Part shown: positions 55,446 to 64,000 of the stretch, in pieces | Layout of the letters: every line of letters begins with the position of its first letter | Numbering within the stretch: position 1 is the first letter of the stretch | Origin: Neoceratodus forsteri | Taxonomy: Eukaryota; Chordata; Ceratodontiformes; Ceratodontidae | Assembly (NCBI GenBank): GCA_016271365.2 | Contig: CM057450.1 | Location: 1,805,631,967-1,805,695,966, forward strand | DNA: 64,000 bases | Direction of reading: 5' to 3' | Notes under the pieces: model-generated | Database searches by the model: none | What the model saw: the letters and a program-made list of their open reading frames with translations, nothing else | What the model was told of the DNA's origin: nothing | Translations under genes and position numbers: made by a program

Positions 55446-57173
55446 TGATGTACTGTCCTTGGAAAATGCAGTGATCCTGAACAAATATTTTTGTTCAGGA
55501 TTCACAGAAGAGAGGGAAGGTGAAGGACCACAATTAAGTGGCAGGAACAATAAGAGGAGGGAGGTGGACACCAGTCCATTTATGGAGGAGAGAGTTCTGA
55601 AGGAACTCACAATGCTGAAAGTGGACAAGGCAATACGACCAGATGGGATATATTCTAGAAGAGTAAAGGAGCTTAGGGAGATGCCGACAGCACCACTGGC
55701 AGCCCTGTTCAATGAATCACTGGAAATGGGAGTGGAGGAGAGCAGATGTAGTCCCTCTACCCAAAAGTGGGAGCAGGGAGGAGGCTGGAAACTATAGACC
55801 AGTCAGCCTGACTTCAGTGGTGGGGAAAATAATGGAATCACTGCTAAAAGAAAGGATTGTGGAACATCTGGAATGCAGCAGAGCACAGGATGCAAAGCAG
55901 CATGGATTCACAGCAGGAACATCACGTCAAGCAAATCTGATAGATTTCTCTGACTGTGTGACCAAGGAAGTGGATCAAGGGGGAGCGGTGGATGTGGCCT
56001 ACCTGGATTTTAGCAAGAACTTTGACACCGTTCCACATAAGAGACTTATAAACAAGATAGGCAGCCTGGAAATCGGTCCCAAGGTGGTAAACTGGGTTAG
56101 GAACTGGTTGAGGGATAGAACACAGAGGGTGGTGGTAAATGGAGTTTAATCCAAGGAAAGCAGGGTGCCACAGAGATCAGTTCTGGGGCCAATCATATTC
56201 AGTGTCTTCATAAGTGACATTGCAGAGGGGCTGGAAGGAAAGGTATGCCTCTTTGCAGATGACACTAAGCTCTACAACAGGTTAGACACTCCAGGAGGGT
56301 TGTAAAAAATGAGGAGGGACCTAGGTAAACTAGAGGAATGATCAAGAGTGTGGCAGCTAAGATTCAATGCAAAAAAGTGCAAAATCATGCATTTAGGGCA
56401 CAGGAACCCAGGGGAGGCTTACATGTTGGAGGGAGAGATACTGGCGGCCATCAAACAGGAAAGGGATCTGGGGGTAATCATATCAAAAGACTAAACAGGC
56501 CAAACAATGTGCCAAGGCTGTGGGGAGAGCCGGTAGGGTACTGGGGTGCATAGGGAGAGGTATCACCAGCAGAAGGAAAAAGGTGGTGATGCTTCTGTAA
56601 AAATCATTAGTGAGACCTCATCTGGTGTACTGTGTCCAGTTCTGGAGGCCACATCTCTATAAGGACATAGACAGGGTAGAGACAGTTCAGAGAAGGACAA
56701 CAAAAATAGTGCAAGGCCTGCACCATAAGTCATATGAGGAGAGACTGAAGGACCTCAATATGTATACCCTGGAGGAGAGGAGGGAAAGGGGGGATATGAT
56801 ATAGACCTTCAAATATCTCAAGGGCATAAATAAGGTACAGGAGGGTAGCATCTTTCAGAAAAAGAGATGTTGTATAACAAGAGGTCATGACATGAGGCTG
56901 GAAGGTGGTAAACAAAGGGGTAATGTGAGGAAGCATTTCTTCACAGAAAGGGTGGTGGTTGCATGCAATAGCCTCCCAGTGGAGGTGGTGGGGGAAGATT
57001 CGGTAGGGGAATTCAAAAATGCACGGGATAGACATAGGGAAACCCTAGTGATAAGAAAGACATCAAAGCCAGAGATCAAGTAGGGTCTGTGGTTTCTGCA
57101 ACAGGTAGAAAAAATGGGCAGATTGGATGGGCCTAGCAATCTTTATCCGTCAGTAATTTCTATGTTTCTGTAT
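55446..57173 (+). mobile_element. CR1 LINE, 5'-truncated (~1.7 kb)
   Basis: Plus-strand RT half of the common CR1 family. KVDKAIRPDGIYSRRVKEL near 55620; SREEAGNYRPVSLTSVVGKI near 55770; AYLDFSKNFDTVPHKRLINK near 55995; CLFADDTKLYN near 56245 with FADD intact; KHFFTERVVVACNSLPVEVV near 56935; 3' UTR and TTTCTATGTTTCTGTA tail at about 57160-57173. Frameshifts near 55730, 56150, 56300 and 56600. It lies in the ancient CR1 between its RT N-terminal and core pieces. Confidence 0.88.
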
Positions 57174-57358
57174 ATTTATGGCTTTATTAGTTTCTACCAA
57201 CCTATCTGCTACATCATTTCCATCTTGTGTTTTATATATAGGAGTAATTTTTTTGTTAAAAACTGAAAAGTATTTATTAAAGATATCTGCTAGTTGCTTA
57301 GGTTCTTTAATGTCTATATTATTTTACATAATTGGACCCAGTGATCTATCTATTATCC
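57174..57358 (-). pseudogene. ancient CR1: region between endonuclease and RT
   Basis: The minus strand reads IDIKEPKQLADIFNKYFSVF then KTQDGNDVADRLVETNKAI. The (N)xFNKYFxSVF pattern is the usual LINE linker before the RT fingers. One stop near 57325. Confidence 0.82.
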
Positions 57359-58148
57359 TGCAGAATAATGCACCTGGGATGAGGAAACCCTGGGGAGAGC
57401 TATAGGGTTGGGGGGTTGCTGACGATCCCCAAGGAAGAAAGGAACCCGGGGGTTATCATTTCAGATTACCTAAATATGTCTAAGTAGAGTACAAAGACTT
57501 CAGGGAGGGCCAGTGGCATGCTGGGGTGCATAGTCAGAGGTCTCACTAGTAGAAGGCGGGAAGTAGCGATACCATTGTATAAAACGCTGGTGAGGCCTCG
57601 AGTACTGTGTGCAGTTCTGGAGGCCACACCTTCATAAGGACATTGACAGGGTGGAGGTGGTTCAGAGAAGGGCAACTTAGATGGTACAGGGCTTGCACCA
57701 GAAGACATTTGAGGAGATATTAAAGGACCTTAATATGTACTTGCTGGAGGAGAGAAGAGATTGGGGGACATGATAGAAACACTCAGGTACCTTAAGGGCA
57801 TAAACAAGCTGCAGGGGGGAGACATCTTCCAATATAGAAGGAGTACAAGAACGAGGTGGCATGATATGAAGTTGGAAAGTGGTAGGTTAAGGGGAAGTGT
57901 GAGGAAGTATTTGTTCACAGAGAGGGTGATGGACACATGGAATTGTCTGCCACAGGATGTGGTGGGAGCGAGCATAGTGGAGGGATTTAAATATGACTGG
58001 GACAGGCATAAGGGAACCTTAGAAGTGGGATGGAGGGGTGAAAAGCCATTGATCAGGTAAGGTCAGAGGCTGCAAACTAGTGTAGAGCTTATGGGCAGAC
58101 TGGATGGGCCTAGCTGTCCTTATCTGCTGACAGTTTCTTGTTTCTATG
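57359..58148 (+). mobile_element. CR1 LINE 3' fragment (~0.8 kb)
   Basis: Common CR1 family, from the segment after FADD (NNAPGMRKPWGEL) through YFGLHQKTFEE-like and EILKDLNMYLLEERRDWG-like readings to KYLFTERVMDTWNCLPQDVV near 57905. The 3' tail (TTTCTTGTTTCTATGTTCT) ends near 58148. Several frameshifts. Confidence 0.87.
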
Positions 58149-59135
58149 TTCTGCTGTGATTAACATATGCATAGAAAGACTTTCCGTTATCTTCTGAATG
58201 TGCTATATTGAACTCTAGTTTTTTTTTCTTTTCTTTCCTGATCACCCATTTACATTTTTTCAGTTCCGTTTCATGCCTCTCCACATTGGATTCTGGTCCC
58301 TCTTCATTCTAAAATATGCATTTCTTTTTGGTGTGTCTATGTGTTAATTTGCTTCCTAACTCAGTTATTACACCTTAGGTTGTCAGGTACATATAGATAT
58401 TCTAATTCCACTACTTTGTTTTTCAATAATGTCCAAAACTGCATGACACTTGAAGCTGTAACAAGTTTTTCTCAGTGCCATTTAGTCAGTTCCTCCTGGA
58501 CTTGATCAAACTTGCCTTTGTTATAATTTTTTGCTACCGTTTTCCCTCTATCCCTTATAGCCTTGATTTGTATTGTAAACGCTGTCCTTTTATGATAATT
58601 GTTTCCTAGTGTTTCCAATATTTTTACTTTATTTGTAATATCTGTATTGTCTGTTATGATTAGGTCTAATCTGTTGCCACCCATGGTAGGACTATCCATG
58701 ACCTGACAGTCCTATTAGTTAGTAGTATATTCAGAAACTCTTGTTTCTTTAAACAGATCGGTGTCCTATCTGAGCAGTTTATGTTTGGGAGGTTAAAATC
58801 TCCATCAGAACAATGACCCCCTGAATAGACTGGACAGTTACTGAAGGAGATCTAAGTGTTCTTGATCTGTAGTATTTGGTGGCTGATGGCAAATTCCCAT
58901 TGTTATTTTCCTTCTCCTTTTGCAGGTACAGTACTTCAACCCATAATGTTTCATTGTTGGTTACTGTTGAACCGTCCCTACTAATTTCTTTACAGTCGAT
59001 ACCCTTTCTGATGTAAATTGCCATACCACATCCCTTTTTTCCTGTTCCATCTTTGTGGTATAGATTGTAACCATTTACAGTATTTGTTCATTTCAATTGG
59101 ATTATTCATCCCACTATGTTTCTAAAATTGCAATA
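58149..59135 (-). pseudogene. ancient CR1: endonuclease, main part
   Basis: Minus strand: GMAIYIRKGIDCKEISRDGS near 59020; NETLWVEVLYLQKEKENNNG near 58950; a broken MGDFN block reading MEILTSQT near 58800 (frameshift just upstream); MGGNRLDLIITDNTDITNKV near 58680, the LDLI(V)T block; SDH region lost. Downstream to 58149 is frame-poor. Its first residues lie at 60957-60773, beyond the Tc1 element. Confidence 0.82.
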
Positions 59136-59137
59136 TA

Positions 59138-60770
59138 TAGTGCCTTCAGAAAGTATTCAACCCCCCCCCCTTGGATTATGTCACATTTTGTGATGTTGCA
59201 AACTCAAATTAAAATACATTTATATGGGATTTTTTTGTCATGTATCTACACAAATTACTCTATAATGTCAAAGTGGAATGAAACTTCTGGAATTTTTTGT
59301 ACATGTAATTTAAAATAAAAGCCTGAAATGTCTTGATATAAGTATTCACTCCCTTTGCTATGACACTCCAAATTGAGCTCAGGTGCATCCAATTTCCTTG
59401 TGAGATCACTCTAAAACTTGAATGGAGTCCACTTGTGGTCAGTTCAAATGGTTGACATGATTTCAGAGGAAATACACCTGTCTATATAAGGTCCCACTCT
59501 TGACAGTGCATGTCAGAGCAGAAACTCTACCGTGAAGACCAAGGAGCTGTCCGTAGAACTCCATGATACAATTGTGAGGAGGCATAGATCTGGGGAGGGG
59601 TATAAAAACATTTCTAGGGTGTTGAAAGTTCCCAGGAGCACAGTCAAGTCTATCATTAGGAAATGGAAAGATTACAGAACCACCCAGACTCTTCCTAGAG
59701 CAGGCCGTCCTCCCAAACTGAGCAACCGGGCAAGAAGGACCACGGTCAGGGAAGTGACCAAGAACCCAGTGACCACCCTGACAGAACTACAGAGTTCCAT
59801 GGCTGAGATGGGAGAACCTGTCCAGAGGACAACAATCTCTGCAGCACTTCACAGATGTAGCCTCTATGGGAGAGTGGCTAGATGGAAGCCACTCCTGAGA
59901 AAAGGCCACATAATAGCATGCCTGGAGTTTGCAAGAGGTCACGTGGCAGACTCTGGGACCATGTGGCAAAATATTCTCTGGTCTGATGAAACAAAAATTG
60001 AACTCTTTGGCCTGAATGCAAAGCGCTATGCCTGGCGCAAACCGAACACAGCTCATCACCCGTGTAACACCATCCCTACCATGAAACATGGTGGTGGTGG
60101 CAGCATCATGTTATAGGGGTGCTTTTCAGCGGCAGGGACTGGGGCACTTGTCAGGATAGAGGGAACAATGAATGGAGCCAAATATAGGCACAGCCTTGAG
60201 GAGAACCTGCATCAGTCTGCAATAGACCTTGGACTGGGGCGAAGATTTACGTTCCAACAGGACAATGACCCCAAGCAACTCCAAGCCAAAGCAACACTGG
60301 AGTGGCTTCAGAACAAGAAGGTGAATGTCCTTGAGTGGCCCAGCCAAAACCCAGACTTGAATCCCTTTGAAAATCTGTGGAAAGACTTAAAGATTGCGGT
60401 TCACCGATGCTCCCCATCCAACTTGACAGAGCTTGAGCAAATCTGCAAGGAAGAATGAGCGAAAATCCCCAAATCCAGATGTGCAAAGCTGATACAGACA
60501 TACCAAGAAGTCAAAGCTGTAATTGCTGCCAAAGGCGCTTCTACAAAGTATTGACTCAGGGGGGTGAATACTTAAGTAAACAAGATATTTCAGTTTTTAA
60601 TGTTTCATACATTTTTGTTACACAATAAAAATATTTTTGCCTCTTTAAATTGTTGTGTATGCTGTGTGAATCAAGGGGGAAAAAATAATTTCAGTGCATT
60701 AAAAATTCTGGTAGTAACACAACAAAATGTGACAAAATCCAAGGGGGTTGAATACTTTCTGAAGGCACTG
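59138..60770 (+). mobile_element. Tc1/mariner transposon (1633 bp), complete
   Basis: TA at 59136-59137 and 60771-60772. Terminal inverted repeats start CAGTGCCTTCAGAAAGTATT at the right end; the left end has T for the first C. Inverted similarity covers about 55 bp. A 10-base C run near 59161 lies inside the left repeat. It encodes a 340-codon transposase with two stops. Removing it rejoins the ancient CR1 endonuclease. Confidence 0.95.
59532..60554 (+). pseudogene. Tc1-type transposase (two in-frame stops)
   Basis: DDE transposase of the Tc1 group, 340 codons in one frame. The expected start is GTG at 59532, likely a mutated ATG. N-terminal paired HTH domains: YKNISRVLKVPRSTVKSII and RTTISAALHRCSLYGRVA. 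Catalytic blocks: LWSDETK (Asp at codon 152), QQDNDPK (Asp at codon 244) and NPFENLW (Glu at codon 280), giving 35 intervening residues by my count, one more than the canonical 34, due to PKQLQAK where PKHTAK is usual. GGGGSIML precedes the first stop, TAG at 60114. A second, TGA at 60456, sits where tryptophan is usual. No frameshift: a fairly young copy. Confidence 0.93.
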
Positions 60771-60772
60771 TA

Positions 60773-60957
60773 GTTCTCTGGTCCAATAGTATTTCCAGCT
60801 CAGCTCTTTTTGTTGTTAATGTATTTAGGCTTCTAGCATTTAGGGACAGTGTTTCTGGACTATTCTTATTTTTTTTTTTAGATTTCATTATTTTTGTGTA
60901 TTGTGGCTCTTTACCCAGAACCCCATCCTGTTTTAGTTTAAATTATTTTGTAAATAA
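60773..60957 (-). pseudogene. ancient CR1: endonuclease start
   Basis: The minus strand reads TLSLNARSLNTLTTKRAELE then ILLDQR, carrying the endonuclease catalytic asparagine (LNARSLxNK pattern), then is interrupted at 60772 by the Tc1 target. Upstream is an A-rich stretch. No stop in this piece. Confidence 0.85.
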
Positions 60958-62128
60958 AAGGGCACGGAAACTCAAGGGCAGTGTATCATTTGGGGGGAGG
61001 TGTTAACAGCAAAAAAGGAAAGGGGTCTGGGGGTCATCATGTCTGATAATGTGAAGGTAGCAAAGCAGTGTGATAAGGCAATAGGAAAGGCTAGTAGGAT
61101 GCTGGGGTGCATAGGGAGGGGTATCACCAGCAGAAAAAGGGAGGTAGTGTTACACCTATATAGATCAATGGTGAAGCCATACTTGGAGTACTAAGTCCAG
61201 TTCTGGAGGTCCCATCTCAGGAAGGACATTGATCAGGTGGAGGCGGTACAGAGAAGGGCAACCAAAATGGTGCATGGCCTGCATCAGAAGCCCCATGAGG
61301 AAATACTCAAGGAATTAAATGTGTACTCACTGGAGGAAAGGAGAAAAAAGGGAGGCATGATAGAAACATTCAAATACTTTGAGGGTATCAATAAGGTACA
61401 GGAGAGTGGCATATTACACAGAAAGAGATGCTCAAGGACGAGGGGGCATGATATGGAGCTGGAAGGGGGGAGACTTAAAGGGGATATGAGGAAGTATTTC
61501 TTCACAGAAAGGGTGGTAGACACCTAGAACAGCCTCCTAGCAGAGTTGGTGGGTACCAAAATGGTAACAGGTTTCCAACATGCGTGGGATAGACACAGGG
61601 GGACCTTAGTTGTTGTTGTTGAATTTTGTTGACCTGGTAAGCCAGCTGGCCTAGAAGTCCCTTTTTCAGAGGTGACCAGGGGGAGGGGGGATACAGAGGG
61701 TAAGCAACTGAATTTGAACCAGATTAAGCTGTTAGTTTTATTTTTAGTGAATGATGGAAATTTGGCCAGGACACAGGGGAAATTCTGCTACTCTTTTTTC
61801 GATAAGTGCCATGGGATCTTTAACATCCACCAATCCAGGCAGATGGGACCTCAGTTTAGCATCTCATTCGAAAGACGGCACCTCAGAAGTACAGCACCCC
61901 TCTCATGCTGCACTACAGTGTCAGTACTGGAATATTAACCCAAGTGCCAGATGTGGGAACTGAACCCACTGCCCTCTGAGCTCCCGGCTCTGAGCTAACA
62001 GGGCTGGGAGGTGAGGAGGATAAGGCTGGAGATCAGTTAGGGTCTACAGTAGCACAGTAGGTAGGGACTTTAGGCAGACTAGGTGGGCCAAGTGGTCCTT
62101 TTCTGCTGACAGCTTCTATGTTTCTGTG
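60958..62128 (+). mobile_element. CR1 LINE 3' fragment, itself split by an older-type repeat
   Basis: Common CR1 family after FADD: ERGLGVIMSDNVKVAKQCDK near 61018, KASRMLGCIGRGITSRKREV near 61090, VQRRATKMVHGLHQKPHEE near 61245, KYFFTERVVDT near 61490. A repeat interrupts at 61606-62005. CR1 resumes to a TTCTATGTTTCTGTG tail near 62128. The 3' UTR block GCAGACTAGGTGGGCCAAG lies at 62073. Two stops and one frameshift in the coding part. Confidence 0.87.
61606..62005 (+). repeat. interspersed repeat, uninterrupted copy
   Basis: Same family as the pieces at 18956-19132 and 25741-25870: GAAATTTGGCCAGGACACAG, GGGGAAATTCTGCTACTC, GTGCCATGGGATCTTTAACA and GGACCTCAGTTTAGCATCTC. It retains the unoccupied target where the Tx1 element inserted in the other copy. 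It ends in a short inverted GAGCTCCCGGCTCTGAGCT-like stretch. Superfamily unknown; the GCCATGGGATCTTTAA motif recurs in many vertebrate repeats. Confidence 0.75.
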
Positions 62129-62500
62129 TAAGTAGTCATGGATTGTGTTACCCAAATATCTACTCCCCTTCCTACTAAAGTGCAAGCCATCATAGCTATA
62201 AAGGTCTTGATTTCCTTGAAAATGTTCCCAATGCTTAATGTAATTAATACCTTGTTCAAGGCACTATTTTCAGAGCCATTTATTTATCCTTTTTTGTCTT
62301 ACTGTTTCGTCCTGCACCTGCTCCTGGTACTGGCAAAATGACAGAGAGCACTACTTCACATCTTTTCTCCTGAAGTATGTTTATGTTTCTGAAATCCTGC
62401 CTCCTCACGTTATTAGTGCCTGCATGGATGATCACTGTAGGTTTGTGGTCCTTTGTTTTTATTATATTTGGTAGCATTTTCCTGTATCCTCCACTTTAGC
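62129..62500 (-). pseudogene. ancient CR1: ORF1 SGNH esterase
   Basis: The minus strand reads HKPTVIIHAGTNNVRRQDF near 62440, the block III GTN(D/N) motif; then EVVLSVILPVPGAGAG, the conserved SxILPV strand; then, in a shifted frame near 62200, DLYSYDGLHFSRKGSRYLGN, with the catalytic aspartate and histidine of the last block intact. The nucleophile block would lie upstream of 62500 and is cut off. This identifies the shredded element as CR1-like. Confidence 0.83.
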
Positions 62501-62843
62501 TGAGTTGAGTACCTAGAGGCCAGTGGAGCACAGGACCCAAGGCAGCATGGGTTCACAGCGGGAAGATCATGTCAGACGAATCTAATAGATTTCTTTGACT
62601 GGGTGACCAAAGTAGTAGACCAGGAAGGTACTGTGGACATGGCCTACCTAGAGAAGCCGTATGAGGAGAGACTAAAGGAGCTTAATATGTATACCCTTGA
62701 GGAAAGAAGGGAGAGGGGGAACATGATAGAAACTTTTAAGTACCTCAGTGGAATCAACAAAGTCCAAGAGGGTAGCATCTTTCAGAAAAAGAGATGTGCA
62801 AGAACAAGGGGACACAATTTAAAGATAGAAGGAGGGCGGTTCA
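62501..62843 (+). mobile_element. internally deleted CR1 fragment
   Basis: The plus strand reads SGAQDPRQHGFTAGR-like sequence, then LIDFFDWVTKVVDQEGTVDM and AYL, and passes directly into [20 protein letters not shown] and onward to FQKKRCARTRGHNLKIEGG. About 200 residues of RT, including FADD, are missing at 62648-62652, and the frame stays open across the join (62603-62881). The fragment ends at the Tigger piece near 62843. Confidence 0.8.
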
Positions 62844-63470
62844 GGGCCATTTTCTTGTCAATCTGCTTTAGCCAGTCATGAAACAATGTTGATGTCATCC
62901 ACGCATTGGAATTTGAGGTGTATTCTACTGGCAAAGTAGAAACGTTTACCCCTTTGAAGCACTGTGGCTTCTTAGACTTGCCGACATTGAGCAAGGGTAG
63001 TTTCTCAGTCCCACTGCTGTTCGCACACACTAGCACGGACACCCTCTCCTTGGTCTTCTTTGTGGCCTGAGATTGTTTCTTTTTTAAAGGTGATGGTGCT
63101 ATCTGGTGTGGCTCTAAAGAAGAGTGCAGTTTCGTCCGCGTTGAAAATGTCTCTCTGTGCAAATGATGCTGTTAATGTTGGCAACACCTCCCGCAACCAC
63201 CTCTCTGAGCTCTCGAAATCATTTTCGGCTCTCACGTTGCACTTTCTTGTACCCAATGTTGTAGAGTTCTTTCCACCTTGACAACCATCCAGCTGATGGC
63301 TCGAAGTCGATGCCCATTCTGGTAGCCAGGTTATGTGCTTTTTCGGCAAGGATATAGCCAGACAGAGGGACTCCGTGATCACGAGCAGCAGTGAGCCACT
63401 TCAGAAGTGCTTAATCGACTCTGCCGGACACTGCAGCAGAGAGTGGTGATACTGGCACAGTGGCATTCAG
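62844..63470 (-). pseudogene. pogo/Tigger-type transposase, N-terminal and first catalytic part
   Basis: Minus strand: a CENP-B-type HTH reading KWLTAARDHGVPLSGYILAE then MGIDFEPSAGWL (63410 to 63300). The catalytic core start is RDIFNADETALFF near 63135, with the first catalytic aspartate. A frameshift near 63060 leads to KERVSVLVCANSSGTEKLPL, VGKSKKPQCFKGV and WMTSTLFHDWLKQIDKKM. It is truncated at 62844, before the second catalytic aspartate. Stop near 63400. TIRs are not visible, so the element is partial. Confidence 0.85.
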
Positions 63471-64000
63471 GGGGTAATAAAAAGACAGAAAATGCAAAGT
63501 GACTGGGGAAGGTCCTTTTTAAGAGGGCGCAAGAAAATGATCATGGTCTGCGGGGCGAGGGTAGTGGGGCGCCGTGTATTTAGCAGCATGTGTAGTGTAT
63601 TGTGGTTGTCCTTGTGTGTGCGGCTCGGTAGTTGCAGATTGTGTACTGCATAATGCTGTATGTGTTTGAGTTTCATGCCACTAACTTTTCTGTTGTCTCT
63701 TAATGGGCTCTGTAAGTAAAGTGGTGTGTTCCTCAGCAATGCCAGTCTGCTGTCACTACTTGTTGCTCTGCACTGTGCTGTCACTGACATATTGTGACCG
63801 TTCTCAAATGTGTCATGGTCTTGGAGTTGTTTATATACGCAACTGGGGGGGGTGCAGGGGGCAGAGCCCACCACAACATGGTGGTAGAGAGTTGCATGCT
63901 CCTGTGAAGTTTAGTTATGTGGTATCTGCATCAGTCCATCCTATGTGTCATGGGGGCTTGAGACATGCTGGCAGCTTGTCCTTTTGACATGCCGCCTCAT
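63471..64000. other. unassigned, possibly the 5' part of the Tigger element
   Basis: No convincing frame. The sequence adjoins the transposase N-terminus and may include its 5' region, but I see no terminal repeat before the window edge. Confidence 0.3.

Larger units (their letters stand above)
42875..62500 (-). mobile_element. ancient CR1-clade LINE shredded by nested insertions (span of ~20 kb)
   Basis: Eight minus-strand pieces are collinear with one LINE. 5' to 3': ORF1 esterase (62500-62129), endonuclease start (60957-60773), endonuclease remainder (59135-58149), RT N-terminal region (57358-57174), RT core (55445-54749), RT after FADD (48483-48291), thumb (47431-47310), C-terminus and 3' end (43342-42875). 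Their sum is about 3.4 kb, close to the length of a CR1 with partial 5' end. Pieces share high A+T content unlike the younger CR1 copies. Each gap is filled by a separately recognisable element. Confidence 0.85.

Noticed and set aside
1..64000. A host gene with spliced exons
   Set aside because: No coding segment with non-TE similarity and no plausible set of exons was found by eye. A gene-prediction run with RNA-seq would be decisive.

Overview
This window looks like repeat-dense intergenic or intronic DNA from a large vertebrate genome. It carries CR1, L2 and Tx1/L1-type LINEs, tyrosine-recombinase (DIRS-type) retrotransposons, a Tc1/mariner element, a pogo/Tigger transposase piece, tRNA-derived SINEs, and a 3-kb element with TTAA target sites and Xenopus-T2/Kolobok-like ends. 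That mixture, especially CR1 beside DIRS beside T2/Kolobok-like ends, suggests an amphibian. A caecilian is my best guess, but a lungfish or another TE-rich vertebrate is possible. I found no host protein-coding gene, rRNA, tRNA gene or CRISPR array. All recognisable protein similarity belongs to transposable elements, and every element reading frame I followed closely has stops, frameshifts or truncations.

Layout. 0.1-2.3 kb: DIRS-type recombinase remnant (+) split by a 0.7-kb insertion with a 7-bp target duplication. 2.3-3.3 kb: CR1 3' end. 3.37-3.98 kb: Tigger-like MITE. 4-10 kb: weak unique sequence, two short tandem arrays, a tRNA-derived SINE, a terminal-inverted-repeat element and LINE 3' ends. 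12-16.6 kb: DIRS element on the minus strand (gag, RT/RNase H, recombinase), its gag split by a truncated L1-type element with a 12-bp target duplication. 16.6-18.7 kb: CR1 on the minus strand. 18.7-26.5 kb: a second DIRS gag (+), containing an older interspersed repeat, which contains a nearly full-length 6.6-kb Tx1/L1-type LINE with a perfect 16-bp target duplication. 27.1-27.4 kb: 36-bp minisatellite. 28.5-31.5 kb: T2/Kolobok-like element built of nested palindromes. 32.1-35.5 kb: LINE with a tRNA-type SINE inserted. 36.4-36.7 kb: 66-bp tandem repeat. 37.3-41 kb: CR1 on the minus strand with ORF1 (esterase) and ORF2.

42.9-62.5 kb is the most striking part. A single ancient minus-strand CR1-clade LINE can be followed in perfect order, from its ORF1 esterase at 62.1-62.5 kb through endonuclease, RT and C-terminus to its 3' end at 42.9 kb. 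Its eight remaining pieces (about 3.4 kb) are spread over about 20 kb by later insertions: CR1 copies in both orientations, an L2 that itself contains a nearly full-length CR1, a Tc1 element, and others. A pogo/Tigger transposase fragment (minus) lies beyond it at 62.8-63.5 kb.

The elements do not form a cooperating gene system. The value of the window is a readable insertion stratigraphy, plus several structured non-coding repeats with no coding explanation.
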